DNA of 64,000 nucleotides from Novosphingobium profundi (GTDB lineage: Bacteria > Pseudomonadota > Alphaproteobacteria > Sphingomonadales > Sphingomonadaceae). Below are positions 26,583-37,138 of the stretch, piece after piece. The notes below the pieces were generated by a model. It worked only from the letters and a program-made list of their open reading frames with translations, searched no databases and was not told the origin of the DNA. The stretch spans positions 164,787 through 228,786 of the forward strand of contig NZ_JAIVLF010000007.1 in assembly GCF_020524485.1 (NCBI RefSeq), given 5' to 3'. Numbering within the stretch: position 1 is the stretch's first letter; each line of letters opens with the position of its first letter. Position numbers and translations under genes: made by a program.

Positions 26583-27608
26583 ATGAAAACAATTTCATTC
26601 TTCAATAACAAAGGCGGCGTTGGAAAAACCACCTTAACCGGAAATATCGCAGCCTATTTTGCCCTAGAGAAAAACAAACGTGTACTAATTATAGATTGCG
26701 ACCCCCAATGTAATATTACACAGTTTATACTTGGGGACAGCAAAACTATAGATCTATATTGGCCATCCAACGACAAGAAAGAAGAAACAAAGTCAAAAAC
26801 TGTACTAGATCTAGTTGGCCCTATAATTAGTGGCGATGCAGAAATAAATTCTAGAATAAAGCCACTTCGCTCAAGCATGAATAGATTTGGCGTCGACCTT
26901 TTACCTGGACACCCCAGATTTTCGACATTTGAAGATGAACTATCAGCGGCTTGGTCCGAGCTACCCACAGGCAAGGCAGGCGGATTTAGGCGAACAAACT
27001 GGCTTTATTCGTACCTTAGCTCGATTGAAGATCAGTATGATCTAGTATTTATTGACGTAAGCCCATCCCTCGGAGCACTCAATAGATCTGTCCTTCTTTC
27101 ATCAGACCACTTCATAACTCCACTTGGGGCAGATGCCTTTAGCGTGCTTGGCATCCGCAACATATCAAGATGGATGACCGGATGGCTAGAATACTATGAA
27201 GTCGGCCTGGAACAGTCCAATCGGCTAAATCCAAACGGCCTTAACGATTATGATATCCGAACGGAGTTAGAAATAAAGAATGGGTTCCTCGGCTACACGC
27301 TACAGCAATATATCGCAAAGGCCAAAGCTGGCGTAAAACGACCAACGAAAGCTTACGAACGAATCATCCAAGATATTCCAGGCGAAATACAAAATTACCT
27401 GCAGTCGTTCAACTCTATTTCAAACACCGACCCTCACCTCGGCGACGTCCCAAATCTGTATAGCCTCATTCCACTTGCGCAAAGCGTAAACGCCCCCATT
27501 GTCGCCTTAGGGTCTGGAGATGGGCTAGTAGGGAATCAATACAGTCAAGCCAGGAACTACAAAGGCATTATCGGCGACCTTGCTGAGTCAATTCTGGCTA
27601 GAGTTTAA
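26583..27608 (+). CDS. ParA/MinD-like ATPase of a SIR2 cassette
   Basis: A 341-residue cytoplasmic ATPase. The deviant Walker A motif KGGVGKTT is at residues 10-17 with the signature Lys10, the switch-like IDCDPQCNITQFILGD at 37-52, and Walker B-type VFIDVSPSLGALN near 155-167. It is longer than MinD and chromosomal ParA, with an extra segment rich in Tyr/Asn after residue 200, and there is no ParB or parS nearby. It lies 3 bases before the SIR2 gene in the AT-rich islet. I infer a sensor or switch subunit of a defence module rather than a DNA partition protein. An in-frame ATG at 26421 is possible but would add a non-family leader. Confidence 0.85.
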   Translation: MKTISFFNNKGGVGKTTLTGNIAAYFALEKNKRVLIIDCDPQCNITQFILGDSKTIDLYWPSNDKKEETKSKTVLDLVGPIISGDAEINSRIKPLRSSMNRFGVDLLPGHPRFSTFEDELSAAWSELPTGKAGGFRRTNWLYSYLSSIEDQYDLVFIDVSPSLGALNRSVLLSSDHFITPLGADAFSVLGIRNISRWMTGWLEYYEVGLEQSNRLNPNGLNDYDIRTELEIKNGFLGYTLQQYIAKAKAGVKRPTKAYERIIQDIPGEIQNYLQSFNSISNTDPHLGDVPNLYSLIPLAQSVNAPIVALGSGDGLVGNQYSQARNYKGIIGDLAESILARV

Positions 27609-27611
27609 TAA

Positions 27612-28466
27612 ATGAGTATTTGGCCACCATCACTTGTAACCGAGCTCGCTGAACGACGCGCAGTAATTTTCATCGGAGCAGGAATTTCCAAAGCAGCCAA
27701 ATCAGAAATGCCATCATGGCCCAAGCTCCTGACGGACATGAGCGCACATATAACCACCAAGAAAGACAAGAAACTTACAGATAAATTAATCAAGAACGGG
27801 CGCCTACTTGACGCCGCCGAACTTATTAGCAGCCTCGTGCTGCCAGCGGACCGAAGATCCATACTTGAAAATCAGTTCAAAATTAAGCCAGAACCAATAT
27901 CCGAAATTTACAGTGATATCCTGTCGCTAGACCAAAAAATTTGCATCACCACGAACTACGATCAATTTATTGAGAAGAATTTCGAGCACTTCAGCGGCAC
28001 GGGCGTATCTCATCAAGTCAGACTATATACTTATAAAAAAATACTATCCGACATCAGGTCTCCGTCAAGAATACTAATAAAGTTACACGGATGCATTAGC
28101 GACCCTCCAGATATTGTCTTAGATAAAAGGTCATACTTCAAAGCAAAATCCGAAAACCCAGGAATATACGAAACTATAAAAGCCCTCTGCACACTAAACA
28201 CTGTACTTTTTCTTGGCTATTCAATGAATGACCCAGACATTCAATTAATACTCGAAGATATTAACGCAGTATCAAGCACAGAGCATCGTCACTTTGCCTT
28301 AGTTCCGAAATTCGAACACCCATCCCTACGCGAAGCTAATTCCCAAACATACAACATTAACTTTATTGAATATGCGAACGGAAGGCATGATTTAGTTCCA
28401 AAATATATAAACGAACTACGAAGCAGTGTCGAATCTACTCGCGCATCATATGGGACGAGAATTTAA
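27612..28466 (+). CDS. SIR2-domain protein, probable NAD-consuming effector
   Basis: A 284-residue protein that is essentially one SIR2-like domain (SIR2_2 type). NAD-binding motifs are all present: GAGIS at 22-26, TTNYD at 113-117, KLHG at 157-160 with the catalytic-type His159, and LGYSMNDPDI at 201-210. There are no zinc-binding Cys pairs of true deacetylases, as in SIR2 NADases of Thoeris, DSR and pAgo-associated defence. It starts 3 bases after the ParA-like stop, so both are one transcript. NAD hydrolysis on infection is inferred from the family; the activating trigger is unknown. Confidence 0.85.
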   Translation: MSIWPPSLVTELAERRAVIFIGAGISKAAKSEMPSWPKLLTDMSAHITTKKDKKLTDKLIKNGRLLDAAELISSLVLPADRRSILENQFKIKPEPISEIYSDILSLDQKICITTNYDQFIEKNFEHFSGTGVSHQVRLYTYKKILSDIRSPSRILIKLHGCISDPPDIVLDKRSYFKAKSENPGIYETIKALCTLNTVLFLGYSMNDPDIQLILEDINAVSSTEHRHFALVPKFEHPSLREANSQTYNINFIEYANGRHDLVPKYINELRSSVESTRASYGTRI

Positions 28467-28597
28467 ACAGCATAGAAATATGCTCGTGCCTCATCCGCGT
28501 GCGCTATTCAGACACGTTTGCAAGGTGTCGTAGTGTGTTTGCTTGTCACCATAACAAAGCCCAACGGGCCTTTTGCCCCGTCCCCGGCACACCTGCC

Positions 28598-28640
28598 CTC
28601 GACAGTTCGGGGAGCGCGAGGGCGATGGCCCTCGCATCCT
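28598..28640 (-). repeat. Half copy of the dispersed hairpin repeat, right of the defence cassette
   Basis: Reads CGACAGTTCGGGGAGC then GCGAGGGC...CCTCGC in inverse orientation to the left copy. Bases 28609-28637 pair perfectly with 26161-26189. The sequence before it (GGCACACCTG) matches copy G at 45814. Confidence 0.75.
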
Positions 28641-28765
28641 TCCCCCTTCTGACTTCGTAAAATTGCGAACTCCGGAAGTTCGTTAACTAAGTAAAGACCT
28701 CTAGCCCATAAGAACCCCGGTCAGGCGCGCAGGCGCAGGGTGTGCGCGGTTAAGGGGTATGACAC

Positions 28766-29653
28766 GTGGTTCACAGGTTGCAGGAGGCTTTCGCGACCCT
28801 TGAGGGCGAGCGGGACTACACGCAGGGGCTTGCGGCGTGGATTGCGGCGGGGGATCTGGACCGGGCCGAAGAGGTCTTGGCGGCCGACCTGGCCGCGCTC
28901 GACACCGATCTGGCGCGGCTGTGTCTGGCCACCCCGCGCGCGGCGGTGGAGATTTCGGGCTGGGCCGAGCTGGTCGATGCCGTGGACATGCACGAGGGCG
29001 CTCCGATCACCGCGCTCACCATCGGCCTTGCCAACGAGCTGGACGTCGCCTTCGAAAAGGACGTCCCCCACGCCCCCGTCCTGCTCCACGGCCTCTACAC
29101 CGACGAGGCCTTCGCCTTTTCGGCCACCTCGCCCGAAGAGCTGCGCGCCCTGTGCGCCGCCGACGAGGCCCCCTGGGCTGAGCGCGAGGAAGACATCGAG
29201 CTCTATCTGGAGATCGACGGCCTCACCGCGATCAACACCGCGCTGCTGCGCCACAAGCGCCGCTACTTCATCCGCGAGGACGCAGAAGGCGCCCCGGCCC
29301 CGCGCGCCTATGTCGAGGCCGTGCTCGCCGCCTGGCTACGCGCGCTGCGCTTCCACCAGGCCGTCGCCACCGAAGTCGCCGTGCAGGGCCTGCCCGGCCG
29401 CGTCGCGGTGATCTCGGGCACGGTCGACATGGGCACCGAGGCGGCCATGGTCCACCTCGCAAAGGGCGCGCTGACCGACGACACCTTCGGCTCGCTCGCC
29501 GCCGTGAGCCTCCAGCGCAAGGTCCCCCTGCCCGCCTACGACCCCAACGCCACCGGCTCCGCCATCCGCCGCAAGGTCGTCGCCGCCGAAACCGAACACG
29601 CCCCGCCGCCGCGCAAACCCGGCTTCTTCGCGCGTCTCTTTGGACGGCGCTGA
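28766..29653 (+). CDS. Conserved-looking soluble protein of unknown function
   Basis: A 295-residue acidic protein not recognised. The N-terminal part is helical (VHRLQEAFATLEGERDYTQGLAAWIAAGDLDRAEEVLAADLAALDTDL, in pieces), a central domain has alternating strand and helix, and the C-terminus ends in a basic, Pro-rich tail PPRKPGFFARLFGRR that could contact membrane or nucleic acid. GC content and codon bias are those of the chromosome, unlike the preceding islet. The GTG at 28766 follows AAGGGG at good spacing. It is flanked by repeats on both sides. Confidence 0.72.
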   Translation: MVHRLQEAFATLEGERDYTQGLAAWIAAGDLDRAEEVLAADLAALDTDLARLCLATPRAAVEISGWAELVDAVDMHEGAPITALTIGLANELDVAFEKDVPHAPVLLHGLYTDEAFAFSATSPEELRALCAADEAPWAEREEDIELYLEIDGLTAINTALLRHKRRYFIREDAEGAPAPRAYVEAVLAAWLRALRFHQAVATEVAVQGLPGRVAVISGTVDMGTEAAMVHLAKGALTDDTFGSLAAVSLQRKVPLPAYDPNATGSAIRRKVVAAETEHAPPPRKPGFFARLFGRR

Positions 29654-29672
29654 GGAAGGGAAGAAAGCATAT

Positions 29673-29785
29673 CCGAGGGCCATCGCCCTCGGGCTCCCCG
29701 AACTGTCTGGCTCACCTCCCGCGCGCCACGTGGCGTGAGAAAGGCGAGGTCGACAGTTTGGGGGTCAAGGGGCGATGGCCCCTTG
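29673..29785 (+). repeat. Dispersed three-hairpin intergenic repeat, copy B
   Basis: Left hairpin CCGAGGGC-CATC-GCCCTCGG, an inner pair CCCCGAACTGTC / GACAGTTTGGGG, a central palindrome GCCACGTGGC, and right hairpin CAAGGGGC-GATG-GCCCCTTG. It sits between the convergent 28766 gene and uvrA and could serve as a bidirectional terminator. Confidence 0.85.
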
Positions 29786-29807
29786 AAGAAGTCCTTCCTG
29801 CTTCGCC

Positions 29808-32723
<2,916 letters not shown>

Positions 32724-32883
32724 GGGGGCCTATGTTCCAGATTTGTTCGCGCCGTTCAAGCGCCCGGCGCGCAGATTGGCCCCCTAGATATGTCCGCGGG
32801 CCCCAAGCGCAATGCCTTGAGGGCCCTGCGGTTCCCCAGCGCCTGGGGCTTCGGGCCTGGAACGTGCCCGAAAACCCGGCGGA

Positions 32884-33180
32884 TCAGGTGCCGCGGCGTA
32901 CGCCCATGGCCTCGGCCTGAAGCCCCCGGCGCCACTGCTGGTGGTTGGCATAGGCCTGCCACTGCACCTTGGTCCCGCAGGTCAGCCCCGGCCGGGTCGA
33001 GAGGACTTCGCGCTCGATAGTGCGGCAGGTGAGTTGGTCCTCTTCGGAGGCCGACGCGTTGTAGCGGGCAACCTCGCGCAGCATCTTCGCGTTGGGGCCT
33101 TCGGCTTCTGCGGCAATTGCCGGAACGGAAAGCCCGGCCACGCCGGCCACGGCAAGGGTCAGAACGGATTTACGCAGCAT
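32884..33180 (-). CDS. Small exported protein of unknown function
   Basis: A 98-residue protein with a signal peptide (MLRKSVLTLAVAGVAGLSVPAIA, cleavage near residue 23) and a mature basic domain with two Cys (LTCRTIEREV, LTCGTKVQWQ) that could form a disulphide. The ATG at 33180 is preceded by AAGGAGA at ideal spacing, which decides the start over an upstream in-frame codon. It belongs to a loosely conserved group of small sphingomonad secreted proteins by appearance; no function can be assigned. Confidence 0.75.
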   Translation of the reverse strand: MLRKSVLTLAVAGVAGLSVPAIAAEAEGPNAKMLREVARYNASASEEDQLTCRTIEREVLSTRPGLTCGTKVQWQAYANHQQWRRGLQAEAMGVRRGT

Positions 33181-33303
33181 CGCATGTCTCCTTCGGATCG
33201 AGGCCCAACCCGAATACTGAGCAAGGTTACTTTGAGGCAGAGAGGACAGCAAGATAAAATTGTCCAGACGTCCAACAGATTTCCGCAAAGAAGGAAGTTC
33301 TTT

Positions 33304-33418
33304 TCAAGGGGCCATCGCCCCTTGGACCCCAAAACGGGCGACCTCACCTTTCTCGCGCCACGTGGCGCGCGGGACGTGAGCTCGACAGTTCGGGGAGCCC
33401 GAGGGCGATGGCCCTCGG
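33304..33418 (-). repeat. Dispersed three-hairpin intergenic repeat, copy C
   Basis: Inverse orientation: CAAGGGGC-CATC-GCCCCTTG first, central GCCACGTGGC at about 33357-33366, then CTCGACAGTTCGGGGAGC and CCGAGGGC-GATG-GCCCTCGG. It lies directly after the arsH stop on that gene's 3' side. Confidence 0.85.
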
Positions 33419-33441
33419 ACTGCATTTCTTTCTTCCCTGCC

Positions 33442-34185
33442 TCAGGCCAGTCCCGCCTTCTCGACATGCGTTTCGACCCGCTGGTCCTTGTCCTTGCGCT
33501 CCGAGTAACGGTCGACAAGCTGGTCGGCGTGAGGCCGCAGGAGGACGGTGAAACGCACCAGTTCCTCCATGACGTCGACGATGCGGTCGTAGTAGCTCGA
33601 TGGGGTCATCCGGCCCGCCTCGTCGAACTCCTCGTAGGCCTTGGCGACCGAGGACTGGTTGGGGATGGTGAACATCCGCATCCAGCGCCCCAGCACGCGC
33701 AAGGTGTTGATCGAGTTGAACGATTGCGAGCCGGCGCTGACTTGCATGACGGCCAGCGCGCGCCCTTGCGTCGGGCGCAGGCCCTTGAACGCCAGCGGCA
33801 GGTGGTCGATCTGCGTCTTCATGATGCCGGTGATCTGGCCGTGGCGCTCCGGGCTGCACCAGACCTGCGCTTCGGACCACAGCGCATGTTCGCGCAGTTC
33901 GTGGACGGCCGGGTGATCATCGCCCGGCACCTGGTCGGGAGGCGGAAGGTCGCGCGGGTCGAAGATGCGCGTCTCGCAGCCGAAATACTGCAGGAGGCGC
34001 GCCGCCTCCTCGACCGCAAGGCGCGAGTAGGAGCGTTCGCGCAGCGACCCGTAGAGGAGCAGGATACGCGGGGGTGGATCCAGCTCGCCCAGCCCCAACG
34101 CGGGGCGCGCGTGCGCGTACTCGGGGCGCAGTGCGGGCAGGCTGTCAGGATCGGGAAGATCGCGCAGATAGCGGTATTCGGACAT
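33442..34185 (-). CDS. arsH: NADPH-dependent FMN reductase ArsH
   Basis: A 247-residue flavodoxin-like protein. The FMN-binding LLYGSLRERSYSRL is near residues 43-56 and the ArsH signature PERHGQITGIMKTQIDHLPL near 113-132, followed by QSFNSINTLRVLGRWM. ArsH oxidises trivalent organoarsenicals or reduces quinones and azo dyes. It usually lies in an ars operon, but here it stands alone between repeats, with no arsR, arsB or arsC in the window. The ATG at 34185 was chosen; the ribosome-binding site is weak. Confidence 0.9.
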   Translation of the reverse strand: MSEYRYLRDLPDPDSLPALRPEYAHARPALGLGELDPPPRILLLYGSLRERSYSRLAVEEAARLLQYFGCETRIFDPRDLPPPDQVPGDDHPAVHELREHALWSEAQVWCSPERHGQITGIMKTQIDHLPLAFKGLRPTQGRALAVMQVSAGSQSFNSINTLRVLGRWMRMFTIPNQSSVAKAYEEFDEAGRMTPSSYYDRIVDVMEELVRFTVLLRPHADQLVDRYSERKDKDQRVETHVEKAGLA

Positions 34186-34332
34186 GAAGGGGAACGGCTC
34201 CAACGGTGGGACTGGCCGCATCGCAGGGAGCCTGCGGCGGCAACCCATCGGGAATACCCGATGCGATGCGCCTGCGTCAAACGGTCGGACCTTCCGCCCT
34301 GGAGAAAGTCAGAAGAGGCAAAGAAAGGATTT

Positions 34333-34448
34333 CCGAGGGCCATCGCCCTCGGGCTCCCCGAACTGTCTGGCTCACCTCCCGCCCGCGACGTGGTTCGAGA
34401 GAGGTGAGGCCAGACAGTTTCGGGGTCCAAGGGGCGATGGCCCCTTGG
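34333..34448 (+). repeat. Dispersed three-hairpin intergenic repeat, copy D
   Basis: Left hairpin CCGAGGGC-CATC-GCCCTCGG, GCTCCCCGAACTGTC, a degenerate central palindrome (CGACGTGG), GACAGTTTCGGGGTC and right hairpin CAAGGGGC-GATG-GCCCCTTG. It lies between arsH and the muramidase gene. Confidence 0.85.
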
Positions 34449-34472
34449 AAAAGACTCCTTGCTTACGCGCTC

Positions 34473-35126
34473 TCACCGCATCGCGGCGGCCAGCTTGGTG
34501 TGGTAGCCCAGCCGGGCGTAGGCGCCGCCGTTGTAGGCGCGCGCGAAAGCGCGGCAGTCGTCGGGATCGGTGGAGAGCGCGGCCATTTCGTCGTTCAGCT
34601 CGTTGTATTCGACGTAATGGGCGAGCAGTTCGTAGTGCTTGAGCTCGGAGGCGACCGTGCTGAAGGCAAAGGCGAAGGGGCTGGCAAAGCCGAACTCGTC
34701 CCACCACTGCCCCAGCACCTGGAACTTGCCCCAGGAGCAGGCCATGAAGGCGGCATCGACATCGCCGGTCACGATCGCGCCCGCCAGCTTGTCCCAGCTG
34801 CTTTCGCTGTAGCCGCCGTAGCGCGGATTGCTGAAGGCCGCGACCGACCAGCGCCCGCCGGTGTACTTGTGGAACTTGTGCCGCTCGTAGAGAATCTTGG
34901 GCCGCCCCTGCCGATCAAACCCGCCGCCCGAGGATTCCACCTGCGCCACCGCGCGCAGCTGTTTCACGCTGACGTGGAGGCGCTCGGCCAGTTCGGCCTC
35001 TTCCGCATCGGTGATGGCGGGGGCCTGGGTATTGGTGAAGGCGGTCAGCAGCGCCGCGCGCGACTTGGGGCCCCAGATCCCGTCGGGCTTGGCGCCCACG
35101 GCCGATTGCAGCTCGACAATGTTCAT
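34473..35126 (-). CDS. N-acetylmuramidase-domain (endolysin-like) protein
   Basis: A 217-residue protein without signal peptide. A short peptidoglycan-binding-like N-terminus (LQSAVGAKPDGIWGPKSRAALLTAF, residues 5-29) is followed by an N-acetylmuramidase (DUF3380) domain: VAQVESSGGGFDRQGRPKILYERHKF with the likely catalytic Glu in VESSGG, then SWGKFQVLGQWWDEFGF and YNGGAYARLGYHTKLAAAM. This architecture is common in phage and prophage endolysins that cut the glycan. No phage genes are adjacent, so it may be a prophage remnant or a domesticated cell-wall enzyme. It is bounded by repeats D and an intergenic gap. Confidence 0.85.
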   Translation of the reverse strand: MNIVELQSAVGAKPDGIWGPKSRAALLTAFTNTQAPAITDAEEAELAERLHVSVKQLRAVAQVESSGGGFDRQGRPKILYERHKFHKYTGGRWSVAAFSNPRYGGYSESSWDKLAGAIVTGDVDAAFMACSWGKFQVLGQWWDEFGFASPFAFAFSTVASELKHYELLAHYVEYNELNDEMAALSTDPDDCRAFARAYNGGAYARLGYHTKLAAAMR

Positions 35127-35388
35127 GACGATGTCTCCCGACGGCTCGACAGGCCCTGAAAATGCGACTTCCGGCGAAGTTGAGTCAAAGAATTTAAGAT
35201 GACAAAGGCCGTAACGGCAGTCCGGGATCTTGAGATTTCAGGACAATTTACGGTGTAGGCACACCCTGCGGCCACCCGTTCCGGAGCTGCGCTGGATGGC
35301 GGCTCGCTTCATCGCAAGACCTTTGCAATCGTGTGCTCGTCGCGCCTAGCAAGACCCCACGGGACATACCGGGACTTGAGGGAAAACG

Positions 35389-35790
35389 ATGAGGGGTATC
35401 ACACGCGCCACCGCGCTCGCCGCGCTGGCGATTGCCGTCACCACCACGCCGGCGCAGGCCGACGATCCGCGCGATCCCGGGATGCGCTCGCGCGCCGCGC
35501 GTGAGGCCGACGCGGCTGAAATCCGCCGCCTCAACCGCGAACAAGCCGCCTACGTCGCGCGCCGCGATGCCCGCTACGCGCAAGGCTGGGACGCCTGGGC
35601 TGCGGCCGAGGCCGACCGCCGCGACTATGCGGACTACAGCGCCCGCGCCTACGACGAGGATAGGCGCGCCTACGAGGACGACCGCCGCAGCTACGCCCGC
35701 GCCCGCCAGGACTACGAGGCCGACCGCGCCGCCTGGGAACGCGACGTGCGCGCCTGCCGCCAGGGCTACTACAGCCGCTGCGGGGGCTGA
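35389..35790 (+). CDS. Small exported helical protein with aromatic heptad repeats
   Basis: A 133-residue protein with a signal peptide (cleavage near residue 25, AQA-DDP). The mature part is highly charged and helical. In its last third an aromatic residue recurs every seven positions: AYDEDRRAY, YEDDRRSY, YARARQDY, YEADRAAW, ending with CRQGYYSRC, whose two Cys could be bridged. There is no known domain. The ATG at 35389 follows GAGGGAAAAC. Function unknown. Confidence 0.75.
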   Translation: MRGITRATALAALAIAVTTTPAQADDPRDPGMRSRAAREADAAEIRRLNREQAAYVARRDARYAQGWDAWAAAEADRRDYADYSARAYDEDRRAYEDDRRSYARARQDYEADRAAWERDVRACRQGYYSRCGG

Positions 35791-35827
35791 CCGGGCCGCG
35801 ACAGGAATAGGACGAACACATGAGAAT

Positions 35828-35941
35828 CCGAGGGCCATCGCCCTCGGGCTCCCCAAACTGTCTGCCTCACCTCCCGCGCGCCACGTGGCGTGCGAAAGCC
35901 GAGGTCGCCCATTTCGGGGTCCAAGGGGCGATGGCCCCTTG
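35828..35941 (+). repeat. Dispersed three-hairpin intergenic repeat, copy E
   Basis: Left hairpin CCGAGGGC-CATC-GCCCTCGG, GCTCCCCAAACTGTC, central GCCACGTGGC, a degraded inner arm (GCCCATTTCGGGGTC) and right hairpin CAAGGGGC-GATG-GCCCCTTG. Confidence 0.85.
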
Positions 35942-36053
35942 AATAGAATCTTTCCCACGCCTGTTCTCTACGTAAACCCACGTAAAAGCGAGCCCTCAGC
36001 CGCGTTTCGTCGCGTCCTGAGGGCAGTCTGCACCAGCGCCCCAATGAAACACT

Positions 36054-36081
36054 TTGTTTTACACAGAGAGAGGCGTATAGT
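36054..36081 (+). promoter_or_regulatory. Candidate promoter for the urcA transcript
   Basis: TTGTTT and TATAGT separated by 16 bases in a locally AT-rich stretch. If used it gives a leader of about 300 bases to urcA. Based on box similarity only. Confidence 0.35.
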
Positions 36082-36386
36082 CCAAAATTACCGCAGGGAG
36101 AGGTCGCCGCAATCATAAGTTGCGATAAACCGGGCGAACTTCCCGATGCCTTGGCATCCCGCCAGACATCCTGATCGCCGACTCGGCGCCTGATTGACGA
36201 CCAGGCACGCACCGAAACGCAACGCCCTTCGTGAGAGCTTGCTGCCCAGTGACGCAGCCCGTCCCCCACGCCTGAAATTCGAACGCGAAACGGGCCGATT
36301 GCCCGGAACGGACACACTGTCCGCAATGCCTCTACCTGCGTCCCGCGCGGCTCCCCATGGGCTGCGCACCGTAGAGGAGAAGCACC

Positions 36387-36770
36387 ATGAACAGGCTTAC
36401 CATCGCCGCCTGCACGCTCAGTTGCGTGCTGCTGGGAAGCGCCGCCTCGGCGTCCAACGAAGTGGTCGTGCAAAAGCACGTCTGGGACGACCGACCGACG
36501 GTTGCCGTGCGTTACAGCGACCTCGATCTCGACAGCACCAGCGGGCGTGACGCGCTTGACCTGCGCTTGGTACGCGCGGTGAAGAGCGTGTGCGGCGCGC
36601 CGGACCTGCGCGAACTGCAGGACATGGCCCAGATGCGCGACTGCCGCGTGACGTCGCTCGCCCGCGCCCACGCGGACCGCGACGCGCTGCTGGACATGCG
36701 CATGGCCGCACGCGGCAACCCCGAACGCCTCGCCGCGCTCGATACGTCCACGCTGCGCGTGGGACAGTAG
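36387..36770 (+). CDS. UrcA family exported protein
   Basis: A 127-residue UrcA-family protein, a group found almost only in sphingomonads and caulobacters, with unknown function. Signal peptide about residues 1-22 (ending SAASA). The family core VRYSDLDLDSTSGRDALDLRLVRAVKSVCG is at about 40-69 with a conserved Cys, paired with Cys in MRDCRV. Start supported by GTAGAGGAGAAG before the ATG. It is flanked by repeat copies E (upstream) and F (downstream). Confidence 0.88.
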   Translation: MNRLTIAACTLSCVLLGSAASASNEVVVQKHVWDDRPTVAVRYSDLDLDSTSGRDALDLRLVRAVKSVCGAPDLRELQDMAQMRDCRVTSLARAHADRDALLDMRMAARGNPERLAALDTSTLRVGQ

Positions 36771-36782
36771 AGAAAAGAGGAT

Positions 36783-36897
36783 TCAAGGGGCCATCGCCCC
36801 TTGGACCCCGGAGCTGTCGACCTCGGCTTTCGCACGCCACGTGGCCGCGGGAGGTGAGCCAGACAGTTTGGGGAGCCCGAGGGCGATGGCCCTCGGA
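36783..36897 (-). repeat. Dispersed three-hairpin intergenic repeat, copy F
   Basis: Inverse orientation: TCAAGGGGCCATCGCCCCTT first, GACCCCGGAGCTGTC, central GCCACGTGGC, GACAGTTTGGGGAGC, then CCGAGGGC-GATG-GCCCTCGG. It begins 13 bases after the urcA stop. Confidence 0.85.
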
Positions 36898-36970
36898 AGA
36901 TCCTTTTACCGCACGTGCAGGATCACGGGCTCTGGAACGGGTACTTCCCCGCCCCGATCCGGCACACACG

Positions 36971-37007
36971 AAGGGCAGGAACCGCACATCTGCGGTCCCT
37001 GCCCTTT
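36971..37007. terminator. Bidirectional terminator hairpin between convergent genes
   Basis: AAGGGCAGGAACCGCA pairs with TGCGGTCCCTGCCCTT with one mismatch around a short loop, with A and T runs at the two ends. It suits both urcA and the convergent DAHP synthase gene. Confidence 0.65.
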
Positions 37008-37138
37008 GGTGCCTTCAGGCGTTTCCTGCCAGGCTGCAGTGATGCTGACGCATCAGCCCCCTGGAACGCTCAGGCGCCGCGCGGACTTGACCAACCTGCG
37101 ATGAGGCAAGCTCACCGCCGGTTGGTATCACGCGCGGA

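Larger units (their letters stand above)
26410..28490. mobile_element. AT-rich genomic islet carrying a ParA-like ATPase and a SIR2 protein
   Basis: Base composition drops abruptly from strongly GC-rich to AT-rich at about 26410 and returns by about 28490. Codon use inside changes accordingly (many ATA, AGA, AAA). It carries two genes only. No integrase, transposase or exact target duplication is visible at the edges; a 29-bp inverted pair of a dispersed repeat lies outside it (26161-26189 and 28609-28637). Acquisition by horizontal transfer is inferred from composition. Confidence 0.7.
35791..36386. other. Intergenic region with repeat E and a candidate promoter
   Basis: Nearly 600 bases without a convincing gene. 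Repeat copy E fills 35828-35941, and a promoter-like pair is at 36054-36081. The remaining 300 bases before urcA would be a long 5' leader or a small RNA; the open frames seen here have no plausible start or domain. Confidence 0.5.
36771..37138. other. Intergenic region with repeat F and a bidirectional terminator
   Basis: Convergent gap between urcA and the DAHP synthase gene. Repeat copy F and the hairpin at 36971-37007 occupy much of it; the rest shows no gene. Confidence 0.55.

Noticed and set aside
26425..28515. Short direct repeats around TATTCAG at both edges of the AT-rich islet as attachment sites
   Set aside because: Only seven bases match, at positions compatible with chance; no integrase is present.
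33159..33518. Open frames across the hairpin repeats encoding peptides such as EGHRPRAPRT
   Set aside because: They recur wherever the repeat occurs, in several frames, and have no start sites of their own. They are translations of the repeat.
35769..36671. Minus-strand open frame of 300 residues across the urcA region
   Set aside because: It spans repeat E and the antisense of urcA, and has no domain or credible start.
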